Source of the DNA: Treponema sp. | GTDB taxonomy: Bacteria; Spirochaetota; Spirochaetia; Treponematales; Treponemataceae | Assembly: GCA_016296655.1 (NCBI GenBank) | Contig: JAEDIW010000005.1 | Coordinates: 1-64,000, forward strand | Direction of reading: 5' to 3' | Length of the DNA stretch: 64,000 nucleotides | Shown here: one piece after another, positions 8,552-17,642 of the stretch | How the letters are laid out: every line of letters starts with the position of its first letter | Numbering within the stretch: the stretch's first letter is position 1 | Position numbers and translations under genes: made by a program | The notes under the pieces: model-generated | Database searches by the model: none | Told to the model about the DNA's origin: nothing | Seen by the model: the letters and a program-made list of their open reading frames with translations, nothing else

Positions 8552-8557
8552 TATAAT
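8552..8557 (+). promoter_or_regulatory. -10 box of the rluA-like gene
   Basis: TATAAT stands 7 nt before ATG 8565. The only -35-like hexamer, TTGTCT at 8524-8529, is 22 nt upstream, longer than ideal, and lies inside the palindrome shared with the divergent promoter. Confidence 0.45.
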
Positions 8558-8564
8558 CGCTTTC

Positions 8565-9590
8565 ATGGATTTTAAAATTTTTACACTGGGAAGCAATGAT
8601 GCCGGCAGAAGGCTTGACCGGGTCGTACGGTGTTTTTTTATTGAAGAGAATCTGTCAAGTCTTTATAAAGCAATAAGAAACGGTCTTATAAAAATCAACG
8701 GAAAAAAAGTAAGGCCTGAATACAGAATACAGGAAAATGATGAACTGAGCATTGCCACTTTTTTGGTTTCAAGTCTAGAAAATCAGAAAAAAAATGCGGA
8801 AAGTGTAAAAAAAGAAAACCAAAACTCATTTTTTGCATTTAGCAGTGAAAATACAGTTTTTAAGAATGACGATATTCTAGTAATAAACAAGCCCTACGAT
8901 ACTAATGTGCAGGGAAAAGATTCGCTTGCTGAGCAGATTGCAGTTTTATGGAAAAGCAGTTCAAAAAGTTCTCAGTCACTTTCATTTATGCCAGGACCTT
9001 TGCATCGTCTGGACAGAAAAACTACTGGTCTCCTTGTTTTTTCACAAAGTTTAAAAGGTGCAAGATGGTTTTCGTCTGCAATAGCAGAACATAAAATTGA
9101 AAAAACATACATAGCCCTGCTTGAAGGTTCTTTGCCAGAAAAATGCCTTTGGAAAGACAAAATTGTTAATGAGCAGGAAATAATTGAAAAATCAAACAAT
9201 GGAAAAAAAAATCATGATTTTTTTACAGTAAAGGTTTTCCCCGAAAATTATCCTGAAGGGAAAATTGCAGTTTCTCAGGCTGAACCTATTGCTTATGGAG
9301 TTTTCGAAGGAAAAGCAGTTACTCTGGTTCGCATAAAAATAGAAACAGGGCGCAAACATCAGATTAGAAGTCAGGCAGCTTTTCATGGATTTCCGCTTTT
9401 AGGAGATGAAGCCTATGGTGGTTCAAAAATTAATGAAAGTCAGGACTTTTTTCTTCATGCCTATGAATTAAAAATTCCAAAAGATAATCCGCTTGGACTT
9501 CCTGAAAAAATCAGTTGTTTTATTTTGACAAATTTTAAAAAAATGTTAAACAAAACCTTGATAAACTCAAACTGCTTGTCTATAATTTAA
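8565..9590 (+). CDS. RluA-family 23S rRNA pseudouridine synthase
   Basis: A 341-residue protein with an N-terminal S4 RNA-binding domain (GRRLDRVVRCFF, ALYKAIRNGLIKINGKKV-like segment, residues 10-55) and a pseudouridine synthase domain with GPLHRLDRKTTGLLVF, where the Asp of HRLD is the catalytic residue, and the closing ETGRKHQIR motif with LGDEAYGG. This order matches RluC/RluD. Which uridines it modifies cannot be told from sequence alone. ATG 8565 (MDFKIFTL) is chosen because TATAAT ends 7 nt upstream; an in-frame ATG at 8547 would lie upstream of that -10 box. No Shine-Dalgarno is present. Confidence 0.88.
   Translation: MDFKIFTLGSNDAGRRLDRVVRCFFIEENLSSLYKAIRNGLIKINGKKVRPEYRIQENDELSIATFLVSSLENQKKNAESVKKENQNSFFAFSSENTVFKNDDILVINKPYDTNVQGKDSLAEQIAVLWKSSSKSSQSLSFMPGPLHRLDRKTTGLLVFSQSLKGARWFSSAIAEHKIEKTYIALLEGSLPEKCLWKDKIVNEQEIIEKSNNGKKNHDFFTVKVFPENYPEGKIAVSQAEPIAYGVFEGKAVTLVRIKIETGRKHQIRSQAAFHGFPLLGDEAYGGSKINESQDFFLHAYELKIPKDNPLGLPEKISCFILTNFKKMLNKTLINSNCLSII
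9558..9586 (+). promoter_or_regulatory. Sigma70-type promoter for the P-loop/Asp23 gene
   Basis: TTGATA (9558-9563), a 17-nt spacer and TATAAT (9581-9586), placed inside the last codons of the rluA-like gene. The ATG at 9597 is 10 nt after the -10 box, so the leader would be only a few nucleotides with no Shine-Dalgarno. Confidence 0.65.
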
Positions 9591-9596
9591 TGTAAT

Positions 9597-10484
9597 ATGA
9601 AGTTTTTTAACGATTTTTTTCAAAAATTAACCGGAATAACTGTATATGCTCTAGTTGGGGAAAGTGGAACTGGAAAAAGTTTCAGGTCAAAGCTTTTAGC
9701 GCAAAAATATGGTATAACAGCAATTATTGATGACGGACTTTTGATTCAGGATGATAAAATTCTTGCAGGACATTCGGCAAAACGAGAAAAAACATACATG
9801 GGTGCTGTAAGGGTTGCTCTTTTTGATGACAAGGAACACCGTGATGAAATTGCAAAAAAACTTCATCGCATGCATATCAAAAAGATTCTTATTCTTGGAA
9901 CTTCCGAAAAAATGGTAATCAAGATTGCCACAAGACTGCAGCTTCCTCCCCCGTCAAAAATCATAAAAATAGAAGACATTGCAACTAGGGAAGAAATTGA
10001 AAAAGCAATTCGCTCCAGACAGATTGAAGGTAAGCACATTATTCCAGTTCCGGCAATTGAAGTAAAACGCAACTATCCGCAGATTTTTTATAATTCAATC
10101 TGTGTATTCTTTGAAAAGAGAAATATTTTCAAGAAAAAAACAGCTGGTACACAACCGTTTGAAAAATCTGTTGTCAGACCGGAATTTTCAAAAAAAGGAA
10201 GAATCAGTATTTCTGAGGCTGCCCTAACGCAGATGGCCATGCATTGCGTTTCTGAATGTATGCCTAAAGTTCGCGTAAAAAAACTTACGATAAAAACTGA
10301 CAGTCATGGCTACAGGCTGATAATTACGATTGATGTGCCTTTTGGAACACAACTGACAGGAATAATTCATACTTTGCAGCAGTATGTCATTGACAATATT
10401 GAACGCTATACAGGAATCCTCATCGAAGAAGTCAGCATTATAATTGACAGAATTACTGATACGAAAGACATAAAAAAGCACTGA
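9597..10484 (+). CDS. P-loop NTPase fused to an Asp23/Gls24 domain
   Basis: A 295-residue protein. Residues 16-28 carry a Walker A loop (GESGTGKS, 21-28), followed by a small nucleotide-binding fold with DDGLLIQD and a strand KKILILGTS. Residues about 205-285 match the Asp23/Gls24 (DUF322) family: ISISEAALTQMA, then VRVKKLTIKTDSHGYRLII, and a helix with LQQYVIDNIERYTG. The junction around 175-200 is basic and linker-like. Asp23 proteins in Gram-positives are envelope-stress or membrane-associated; here the domain joins an ATPase, and the role is unknown. It has its own promoter overlapping the end of the rluA-like gene. Stop is 28 bp from the convergent pcnB stop. Confidence 0.75.
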   Translation: MKFFNDFFQKLTGITVYALVGESGTGKSFRSKLLAQKYGITAIIDDGLLIQDDKILAGHSAKREKTYMGAVRVALFDDKEHRDEIAKKLHRMHIKKILILGTSEKMVIKIATRLQLPPPSKIIKIEDIATREEIEKAIRSRQIEGKHIIPVPAIEVKRNYPQIFYNSICVFFEKRNIFKKKTAGTQPFEKSVVRPEFSKKGRISISEAALTQMAMHCVSECMPKVRVKKLTIKTDSHGYRLIITIDVPFGTQLTGIIHTLQQYVIDNIERYTGILIEEVSIIIDRITDTKDIKKH

Positions 10485-10511
10485 TTTATGGCAGGAAAAG
10501 TAAACTAAAAA

Positions 10512-11630
10512 TCAGGACTGTTTTTTTGAGTTCTTTTTAGAAACTGGCTTTTTTTTGCTTTTTTTAGGAGTGTACATCTGTACGCCCAAATCTTTCAGGA
10601 CTTTGCGGATGGCAAATTCAAGTTCCGTACGCTGAGGATTCATTGGCAATACAAAACTCCGACATTCCGACCATGTTTTCACGTAAATTTCACCTGCAGC
10701 TGAATGAGATTCTACTTCTTTGTTCCAGTCGGTAAGGCTTGAAATAAAGTCAAAAATCATAAAATAAAGTTTTTCGCCAAGTCTGGCATCTGGATTTGCA
10801 ACGGTAAATTCATCAAGCTTTTTCAGATTTTTGAGATAATTTTTTTCAAATTCCCGATTAGAGTACATTATGGCTGTTGCCGTCGGCTGCAGATACATAT
10901 AAAGGTCTGTTTCGAGGGTTTTTGAAACTATTTCAAAGGCATGACCAGAATTTATTATTTTCTGAAGTTCTTCTGTAAGTCGGGATGGAGAAATTGGAGA
11001 AAGAAGGTATGCTGATTTTCGGATTTTTCGCTTTAAGAAAAGCGGCAGCCGGCAACCCGTTGTTGCTGAATATTTTACAGCTCTCAACATTCGGACAGGA
11101 TCTTCAACAAATATTTTGTCCAAAGGAATTACAGGTCTGATAATTCCTTTTTTTATGTCCTTTACTCCGTTTACATAGTCAATGACGTATTCTTTTGAGG
11201 GATCATAGTATAATGCATTCAATGAAAAATCACGGCGCATAACATCTTCGTCGATTGAACCGAAACTGTTGCCTACAGACCCTTCTGCAGTTGAGCGGAA
11301 TGTACTTACTTCAAAAATTTTTGAACCGAAAATTACGTGAACAAGCCTGAATCTGCGTCCTATAATTCGCGAATTTCTAAAAATCTTTTTTATTCTTGAA
11401 GGCGTTGCATCTGTTACAATGTCAAAATCTTTTGGGGTATGACCTACAATTAAATCTCGTACAGCACCACCGACTATATACGCTGTAAAACCAGAGTCCC
11501 TTAATCGTGAAACAACGTAAAGTGCATCAGAATCTATTTTCGAAAGGTCTATATTATGTTCGTTTTTTGTATAAATGACAGCTTTTACTATATGCCTGCC
11601 ACGTTCGTCTGAAGAATATCGAAATAACAC
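10512..11630 (-). CDS. pcnB: Poly(A) polymerase / tRNA nucleotidyltransferase family protein
   Basis: A 372-residue class II nucleotidyltransferase. The catalytic head shows VGGAVRDLIVGHTPKDFDIVTDATP, with the DxD acidic pair; then RRFRLVHVIFG, RRDFSLNALYYDP and DPVRMLRAVKYSA, which fit the PcnB branch more than dedicated CCA-adding enzymes. The C-terminus is Lys-rich (KKSKKKPVSKKNSKK), as in PcnB. It would add 3' poly(A) tails to RNA; a CCA-adding role cannot be excluded. The start codon is GTG at 11630; MLFRYSSDERGRH aligns with the family N-terminus, but no Shine-Dalgarno is visible. It converges with the P-loop/Asp23 gene. Confidence 0.85.
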   Translation of the reverse strand: MLFRYSSDERGRHIVKAVIYTKNEHNIDLSKIDSDALYVVSRLRDSGFTAYIVGGAVRDLIVGHTPKDFDIVTDATPSRIKKIFRNSRIIGRRFRLVHVIFGSKIFEVSTFRSTAEGSVGNSFGSIDEDVMRRDFSLNALYYDPSKEYVIDYVNGVKDIKKGIIRPVIPLDKIFVEDPVRMLRAVKYSATTGCRLPLFLKRKIRKSAYLLSPISPSRLTEELQKIINSGHAFEIVSKTLETDLYMYLQPTATAIMYSNREFEKNYLKNLKKLDEFTVANPDARLGEKLYFMIFDFISSLTDWNKEVESHSAAGEIYVKTWSECRSFVLPMNPQRTELEFAIRKVLKDLGVQMYTPKKSKKKPVSKKNSKKQS

Positions 11631-11681
11631 GTCTGTTAATTTAACTAATCTTTAAAGTCATAGTCAAGTGGTACAGGAATC

Positions 11682-12665
11682 TTAAGATTTATCACAAATC
11701 TGAAATAAATTTTTGCTGTCTTTTTTTTGAATCCAGTTCAAGATATCTGCAAAAACCTGCTCCCTGTTAATTTCATTGAAAAGTTCATGTCTTGCATCAG
11801 GATAGATTTTCAGTTCTGTATTTTCCATACCGTTTTTCTGATAGATTTTAAAAAGATTTTTTACAGTTGAGGCCCATTCTCCAACAGGATCTCCATCTCC
11901 GACAATCAGGAATACTGGAAGTTTCACAGGTATTTGCCTTATCCGTTCAGGTTTGTGGATAAAGTTAAGGCCTTCAAGCAAATCTCTGTAAAATCCCCAT
12001 GTTGGAATAAAATTACATAACGGGTCTGTATCATAGGCATAAACCACATCATTATCTCTGCTTACCCATGCATTTTTACTGAAAGGTTCTTTTATTCTTG
12101 AATTATACAAACTGAAGGACAGCTTTCTGAAAAATGGAGATTCATCGGTTTTTTTATGGAAAAAAGATGGAAGAGCTGTAAGAATTCGGCCCATATTTAT
12201 CAATGCCCGTCTGGGACCTGCAGTTCCGCAAAGTATGCACTTGCTGATTGTGTTACCGTATAATTCGATGAATCCCTGCGCAATGAAAGAACCCCATGAA
12301 TGAGCAAAAAGTATTACAGGCTTGCCAGGGAAATCAGTTTTCAGTTTTTCAGTTATGGCATGCAGGTCGTTTATTACTGTAAGGAAACCGTCTTTTTCTG
12401 CAAGAAAACCTAATTTTCCACATTTTTTTTCGATTGCCCTGAGGGCAGTTTTGCCATGTCCGCGATGGTCGTGGGCATTTACAACAAATCCCTGTTCTGT
12501 AAGAAATTCACATAAATGGAAATATCGTCCGCTATAATCCAGCATTCCATGACTTATCTGCACGAGGGCTTTGATGTTTTTCATATCATCAGGAAAACAG
12601 CGGTTTACAAAAATTTCACAACCATCGTCCATAACCTGAAAAAAAGATTCTTTGTGCATATCCAC
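11682..12665 (-). CDS. Alpha/beta hydrolase, monoacylglycerol-lipase-like
   Basis: A 327-residue cytoplasmic hydrolase. Landmarks are ISHGMLDYSGRY with the oxyanion-loop region, AHDHRGHG, the nucleophile elbow AHSWGS (Ser123; the usual GHSxG with Ala for the first Gly), IVGDGDPVGEW with the Asp, and DARHELFNE with the His. The pattern is that of the lysophospholipase/monoglyceride lipase group (PldB-like). Likely substrates are lysophospholipids or acylglycerols; the exact one is unknown. GTG 12665 is 6 nt after AAGG; ATG 12659 is an alternative. The start is only 30 bp from the divergent rlmD-like start, so the two promoters overlap. Confidence 0.8.
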   Translation of the reverse strand: MDMHKESFFQVMDDGCEIFVNRCFPDDMKNIKALVQISHGMLDYSGRYFHLCEFLTEQGFVVNAHDHRGHGKTALRAIEKKCGKLGFLAEKDGFLTVINDLHAITEKLKTDFPGKPVILFAHSWGSFIAQGFIELYGNTISKCILCGTAGPRRALINMGRILTALPSFFHKKTDESPFFRKLSFSLYNSRIKEPFSKNAWVSRDNDVVYAYDTDPLCNFIPTWGFYRDLLEGLNFIHKPERIRQIPVKLPVFLIVGDGDPVGEWASTVKNLFKIYQKNGMENTELKIYPDARHELFNEINREQVFADILNWIQKKDSKNLFQICDKS

Positions 12666-12683
12666 TTTTATCCTTATTTCTGC

Positions 12684-12692
12684 TAGTATACA
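12684..12692 (+). promoter_or_regulatory. Candidate -10 box, rlmD-like gene
   Basis: TAGTAT (12684-12689), overlapping TATACA (12687-12692), lies 3-6 nt before ATG 12696 in a 30-bp divergent gap. No Shine-Dalgarno and no clear -35. Confidence 0.35.
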
Positions 12693-12695
12693 TTT

Positions 12696-13961
12696 ATGAG
12701 TACAAAAGAAATTATAGCACAGAAAATAGTTCCTGGTGGAGACTGCATTGGTAATATTGGCGGAAAAACTGTTTTCATTCCATTTGCAATTCCAGGAGAA
12801 AAACTTGAGATTGAAATAACTGATTCAAAACGTGATTACGATACTGGAAAAATTTTAAAAATTATAGAACCATCACCGTATCGGGTAACTCCTGTTTGTC
12901 CGCTTTATCAGCAATGTGGCGGCTGCAATATGATGCATATAAACCCTAACTTTCAAAAAGAACTGCGCAAAGAAATGTTAAAAATCTGCTTTGAGCGGGA
13001 AAATATTTCTCTGCCGGAAATTGAAGTTATTTCTGGTGATGATACAGGCTACCGCTACCGTTTCCAGCTGCATGACGGAGGTCTTTTGAAAAAGCAGTCA
13101 AATGAAGCTGTTCGCGTTGATTTTTGCCCAGTTGCCACTTCTGAAATCAATGAATACTTGAAAAACACAGTGCAAAATGAACGACCAAGAGGACGCATTC
13201 ATGTTTTTGGTGGAAAAAATGTAATTCCTGAGCTGAATACAGGTGCAGGCTTTTTTAGAGATAAAAGATTTCCAAAAGTAATTCTTGCTGAGCAGGAAAA
13301 TAAAAAAGAACAGGTGGAAACTGTCATAAGAAGTGGCAAAAGAAAGGTAAAACGGGCTGTCAACCATTATTTTGCAGGAACAGTGCTAAATCCTGCAAAC
13401 ATTGTTACTGTTCAGATTGCAGGGAAAAATATTTCCTTTGACGTGCAGGGATTCTTTCAGTCAAATATCAGCGTTCTTGAAAAAGCTGCACAACTGGTTT
13501 GTAAAGATCTTTCTGGTAAAAATGTTCTTGATATGTACAGCGGAGCCGGAACTTTTTCTGTATTTCTTGCAGACCATTTCGAAAAAGTTACAATGGTTGA
13601 GCATAACAGGGATGCAATGGTTTTTGCAGAAATGAATATGCGCGGAACAAATCATGTTTCCTATGGAGTTAGTGGTGCAAAATGGGTTGCCCAAAATGCT
13701 CCATCAATAATAAAAAATGAAGGAAATTTTGATGCTGTTGTAATAGATCCTCCGCGTAGCGGCATGGAAAAACAAGTCTGTCAATGGCTTTGCAAGGAAA
13801 AGCCTAAATATATCCGCTCTGTTTCATGCGATGCTGCAACTCACGCAAGAGATGCAGCCTTTTTGATAAAAGCCGGATATACATTGAAATCTCTCTATCT
13901 TTTAGATTTTTATCCGCAGACAGCTCATATTGAAAGCCTGGCCTGCTTTGAATGGATTTAG
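12696..13961 (+). CDS. rlmD: 23S rRNA (uracil-5-)-methyltransferase, RlmD/RlmCD type
   Basis: A 421-residue TrmA-family protein. An N-terminal TRAM domain (residues 5-60) is followed by the 4Fe-4S segment CPLYQQCGGCNMMH (three cysteines plus a later one), a SAM-binding motif DMYSGAGTFSVF, the motif DPPRSGME, and VSCDAATHARD with the catalytic Cys. These place it with RumA (RlmD) and RlmCD rather than TrmA. It would form m5U in 23S rRNA, at U1939 and/or U747 by E. coli numbering; which one is not decidable here. The final codons overlap the next gene if that gene starts at 13952. Confidence 0.88.
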   Translation: MSTKEIIAQKIVPGGDCIGNIGGKTVFIPFAIPGEKLEIEITDSKRDYDTGKILKIIEPSPYRVTPVCPLYQQCGGCNMMHINPNFQKELRKEMLKICFERENISLPEIEVISGDDTGYRYRFQLHDGGLLKKQSNEAVRVDFCPVATSEINEYLKNTVQNERPRGRIHVFGGKNVIPELNTGAGFFRDKRFPKVILAEQENKKEQVETVIRSGKRKVKRAVNHYFAGTVLNPANIVTVQIAGKNISFDVQGFFQSNISVLEKAAQLVCKDLSGKNVLDMYSGAGTFSVFLADHFEKVTMVEHNRDAMVFAEMNMRGTNHVSYGVSGAKWVAQNAPSIIKNEGNFDAVVIDPPRSGMEKQVCQWLCKEKPKYIRSVSCDAATHARDAAFLIKAGYTLKSLYLLDFYPQTAHIESLACFEWI

Positions 13962-13963
13962 CC

Positions 13964-15586
13964 ATGCAGAGCATAAAAAAGTTTTTTATTTTTTTGTTTT
14001 TCTTTACCACCTTGAGATTTGCTTATTCACAGGAATTATTTTTGAGCAAAAAAGCACCTGTGTGGAACAAAGTCAGCACAGGGAAGGCTATATGTACACC
14101 AGCAGCAGTTCCTGATGGTTTTGTCATTGCACATGACGGAAACAGATTTGTATGTTTTTCAAAGTCTGGTGAAATTCTGTGGCAAAAAAAACAGGATGCT
14201 TTTCCGAAAGGTTTTCAAATAGCTTCATCAAAATACGGCATTTTATATTTTGCTGGAAAAGACGGAGAGTTGAATGTACTTAACAGTTCTGGAGTTTCAA
14301 TTTTAAAAATAAAAAATGAAAATTTGAGAAAAATAGATTACATTCTTCCGGGACTGGACGGAAGGTTTTTCATTTTTTCAGGGGGAAATATTTTATGCTA
14401 TGGGCAGAACGGAATCTGTAAATGGCAGCTTGAAAAAGAATTTTCTCTGCAGATAAAACCAGAATTGGCAGGCGATGGTTCTTTTTTTGTTTTTCTGGCT
14501 GAACAAAAGGCTGTGAAAGTTTCACCCTACGGCGAAACTTTAGAAATGCTTGAATTTCCGCAGCGTGTTCTAAAAGCTTTTTGCTCTGATTCTTCACTGT
14601 ATGTGCTTTTTGCAGACAGAACCATAAAAAAATACGACCCAGACGAAAACGGAAGATTTTCAGCTGATTCTCATGTGAAAACCTTTGCCCTTCCAGATGA
14701 AATTCAGCTTGATTTGAATGATAAAATATTTTTTGGAATTTCAGATGAAACAATGCAGGCTTCTTCTGAAATAAAAAAGATGGAAAAACCTCTGATTCTC
14801 TGTACTCAGAAGGAAATGTTCTGTTTTTTACCGGCAAATCTTTCTGAAAAATCTGAAATTTCTAGAAAAATAATTTTTGATCTTGACAATTCATCGGAAA
14901 GCACTTTTTTGACAGACGGTTCATATCTCTTGCTTTCCATGCCTACGTGGGAAACTTTGTATTTCAAATTTGCAGAGTCTGTCCATTCAAATATAAAAAT
15001 CAGCAAAATTGCAGCTGTTCAGGGAACTCTTTCCTTACAGACGATGCTGAAATGCCGTAAAATTCTTATGTCAGGTATGTATGGCAATACCGAAAAAGAA
15101 CTTGCACAGGCTGTTTACCAGGTTATGTACAGTTATTTTACATATCTGAATTCTCCAGTAAATAATATGAAAGTTGAGCCTCCAGAATTTGCTGGTAACA
15201 GGGAATATCTGTTTGAAGTGTTCGCTCTTTCTGGTTTGTTCGGTACAGACAGCTTTGCTGAAATCACTTCAAAGCTGATTGTAGAAGAAAGTGTTGACCA
15301 GCTTTTAATAAGCCTGATAAATGCCTGTGGAAATGCCGGCTTTGACCCAAATTATATGATTCTGTCGGCAATTGACAGAAAAATTTCACAGACTGCAATT
15401 ATGGAAAATGCAGAAATTATTAATTCAGTTTGTAATTCGCTTTATAAATTATGCAGAACGATGGGAGATTCGTATGCAAAACGGGCAGTTAATATTCTTG
15501 CAAAAATTATTGTAGAAAATAGCGGTCAGCATCAGAGAGCAAAGGCCCAGGAAACTTTGCTGAAAATAAAAAAATTAAAGGCCTGA
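13964..15586 (+). CDS. Secreted PQQ-like beta-propeller protein
   Basis: A 540-residue protein with a signal peptide (MQSIKKFFIFLFFFTTLRFAYS) and then blade-like repeats: AHDGNRFVCFSKSGEILWQKK, YFAGKDGELNVLNSSG, FSGGNILCYGQNGICKWQ, FADRTIKKYDPDENG. These are the PQQ/WD-like pattern of the BamB type. The C-terminal 180 residues are helical (QTMLKCRKILMSGMYG onwards) with HEAT-like repeats. It likely works in the periplasm; the ligand is unknown. ATG 13964 gives the cleaner signal peptide; ATG 13952 is in frame and would overlap the rlmD-like stop by 10 nt. Neither has a strong Shine-Dalgarno. Confidence 0.65.
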   Translation: MQSIKKFFIFLFFFTTLRFAYSQELFLSKKAPVWNKVSTGKAICTPAAVPDGFVIAHDGNRFVCFSKSGEILWQKKQDAFPKGFQIASSKYGILYFAGKDGELNVLNSSGVSILKIKNENLRKIDYILPGLDGRFFIFSGGNILCYGQNGICKWQLEKEFSLQIKPELAGDGSFFVFLAEQKAVKVSPYGETLEMLEFPQRVLKAFCSDSSLYVLFADRTIKKYDPDENGRFSADSHVKTFALPDEIQLDLNDKIFFGISDETMQASSEIKKMEKPLILCTQKEMFCFLPANLSEKSEISRKIIFDLDNSSESTFLTDGSYLLLSMPTWETLYFKFAESVHSNIKISKIAAVQGTLSLQTMLKCRKILMSGMYGNTEKELAQAVYQVMYSYFTYLNSPVNNMKVEPPEFAGNREYLFEVFALSGLFGTDSFAEITSKLIVEESVDQLLISLINACGNAGFDPNYMILSAIDRKISQTAIMENAEIINSVCNSLYKLCRTMGDSYAKRAVNILAKIIVENSGQHQRAKAQETLLKIKKLKA

Positions 15587-15665
15587 AGTTTCAGCTGGAT
15601 TTTCGCAGACTTTTTCAAAATGAACACAACATTGACTTTTACTGGAATAAATCCAGATCTCATTG

Positions 15666-15694
15666 TATAATTTCAAGGGGTAAGACAAACCCTT
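15666..15694 (+). promoter_or_regulatory. -10 box and small leader hairpin before the P83/100 gene
   Basis: TATAAT (15666-15671) is followed by a short inverted repeat AAGGG / CCCTT (15675-15679 and 15690-15694) in the first bases of the predicted leader. TTGACT at 15632-15637 is 28 nt upstream, too far for a normal -35. Confidence 0.35.
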
Positions 15695-15715
15695 AAAACG
15701 GCAAGTGAGGCATTT

Positions 15716-17272
15716 ATGAAAAAACAAAAATTTTTCCTAAAGATTATTTTTTATGCTGTAGTATTTTTTTGTGCAGGTTATGCACATTCTCTGCCAGTAA
15801 ATCAAACAGAACTTGAAAGTGTTTCTGCAAGTCAGGGCATTACCTTTGAAAATTATACAGGACCTCACAACATTATAGAATCAGCATCTTCAATTCGAGG
15901 AATCGGTACAGTTATGGGTTCTTTTCTACAGGAAAAAGAAAAAGAGGCTGTTCTTACCAATGGAAAAAAATATTCTGTTATACATGCCGTTGATTCCACA
16001 GAAACAGGCAAACTGGATGCAGATATTTTTATAATTGAAAATTCTGCAACTGTTGATCATATAGACAATCTGCGCAGGATTATTGCAGGTTATCTTGTTT
16101 CTGCTTATGAGTATTCTGACAGGGATGCAGATACTCTTGCGGTTTTCATTACGGTTTACAATGCCGTTTATCGCGGTGACATCAAAACCTGGCAGGAAAA
16201 GTATAAAAAAATCGTAACTAAAAATCTTTCCGCCGAAAAGTCAGGTCTTTCTTTAAGCTATAGGGAATGGCCAGGCAATACGCAAATTGTGATTCCTCTA
16301 GGTGAAGTTTCTGGAGGTGGGTTAAGCACTGTAGATACATCTGCCATAAGTGATAAAAATGTAGTAGCTTCAATGAAAGAAGAAGACGGCAAAAATATTG
16401 AAGAGCGCAAAGCCCTTATGAATATAAAGGAAAGAGAAGCTGAACTTGCCACTCAAAAAGCAGCAGAAGCCAAAAAAAATGAAATTGCGTCTCAGAAAGA
16501 ACTTGAAAAAGAAAAAACTTTACTTCCTGAATTAAAAAAACAGGCCGAAATTGCTGAAAAACAGGCTTCTGAAGAGCCTGAATCAGAAGAAAAGCAGCTT
16601 GAAGCCCAGAAAAAACAGGAACAACTTGCCGCTTCTGAAGAAAAAATTGAAACCCTGCAGAATGAAATTGAAAATTCTGCCTTGCAGGCAAAGAATATGC
16701 AGACAAAAGCTGATAAAAAAACAAGTGAAGCCGTAAATGAACGCACAGATATTGCAAAAGACCAGCAGAAAATCGTCAATGAAGCCATGCAGGAAGTTTC
16801 TGGGGTTTTTGCATTGAAACTTTCCGATGCATCAGGAATGCTTTCTGAGCTTGTAAAAATAAATGCACTTACGGGGCAGGTGGTAAAGGCTTCTGGCATA
16901 AAACAAATCCACAGCAGGACTTTTTTCTCTGTTGGAAATAACTTTCTGGCAGTTGCTGGAGAAAACAGAGGCAATGCAGCTGTGAAACTTGTTTTAATAG
17001 ACCGTGAAAATATGAAAATTATAGCCCAAAGTGAGCCTCATGTTGCAGAAAATTCTGTTCTTGTAAAGGCAGATTCCGTTTTTTTGTGCATAATTCAGGA
17101 AAATGAAAAGTCATTTGTGGGAAAATTTGACGAAAACCTTAACCTGTTGTGCAAATCACAAATTGCAGTAAACAGTGCAACTCCCGTTACCATTACAGCT
17201 GATTCAGTTTATGTAACTGATGAAAAAGGGTTTATGGCAGGTCTTTCACTTGCAGACTTGGCAAAACAATAA
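15716..17272 (+). CDS. P83/100-family periplasmic protein
   Basis: A 518-residue protein with a signal peptide (cleavage near YAHS-LP, about residue 25). The N-terminal part (30-200) resembles the P83/100 antigen family of Borrelia and treponemes. Residues 215-360 form a long charged Glu/Lys/Ala/Gln coiled coil (ERKALMNIKEREAELATQK and following). The C-terminal 150 residues (VFALKLSDASGMLSEL onwards) look like beta-propeller strands. The start follows GTGAGG at 6-nt spacing. In spirochaetes this family is envelope-associated and antigenic; its biochemical role is not known. The neighbouring upstream beta-propeller protein may belong to the same envelope function. Confidence 0.78.
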   Translation: MKKQKFFLKIIFYAVVFFCAGYAHSLPVNQTELESVSASQGITFENYTGPHNIIESASSIRGIGTVMGSFLQEKEKEAVLTNGKKYSVIHAVDSTETGKLDADIFIIENSATVDHIDNLRRIIAGYLVSAYEYSDRDADTLAVFITVYNAVYRGDIKTWQEKYKKIVTKNLSAEKSGLSLSYREWPGNTQIVIPLGEVSGGGLSTVDTSAISDKNVVASMKEEDGKNIEERKALMNIKEREAELATQKAAEAKKNEIASQKELEKEKTLLPELKKQAEIAEKQASEEPESEEKQLEAQKKQEQLAASEEKIETLQNEIENSALQAKNMQTKADKKTSEAVNERTDIAKDQQKIVNEAMQEVSGVFALKLSDASGMLSELVKINALTGQVVKASGIKQIHSRTFFSVGNNFLAVAGENRGNAAVKLVLIDRENMKIIAQSEPHVAENSVLVKADSVFLCIIQENEKSFVGKFDENLNLLCKSQIAVNSATPVTITADSVYVTDEKGFMAGLSLADLAKQ

Positions 17273-17632
17273 AAAATGGATTTTTAGAGCTGAAAATTAG
17301 AAATTCTGGAGATTTTTTTGGAATAATTTTTTTATACGTTAAAATTCTCTTAAGGTATAACTCAGAATTATAAAATATCAGTTGTTACCACAGGAGGAAA
17401 AATGGCTAAAAAACAGTCTTCTTTGAATTATGTTTATATGGTTGGAATGCTTCTTGTTCTGATTTCCTGCTTTCTGCCGCTTGGAAGTTTCCTTGTATTA
17501 AAGGGAACTTTGATTTCTACTGTAAAAAATGGAAGTGGAATCCTGCAGGCTGGGGCTTTAATTACTTTAATCGGTACTATAGCCGGCATTATAGTTTTTT
17601 TTGTATATAACAAGTTTATTGCCAAACTTATA

Positions 17633-17642
17633 TGTTATATTG
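17633..17642. repeat. Target-site duplication, left copy
   Basis: TGTTATATTG, identical to the copy at 18905-18914 directly after the element. Confidence 0.93.

Noticed and set aside
14370..14837. 155-codon minus-strand frame inside the beta-propeller gene
   Set aside because: No family resemblance or Shine-Dalgarno, and it lies fully opposite a well-supported gene.
15675..15712. Leader of the P83/100 gene as a cyclic-di-GMP or preQ1 riboswitch
   Set aside because: Only a 5-bp stem and an ACAAACC-like stretch are present; the required conserved core and second stem are absent.
16492..16974. 160-codon frame on the minus strand inside the P83/100 gene
   Set aside because: It is opposite a repetitive coiled-coil coding region, is Ser/Phe/Cys-rich and has no start signals; it reflects codon bias of the real gene.
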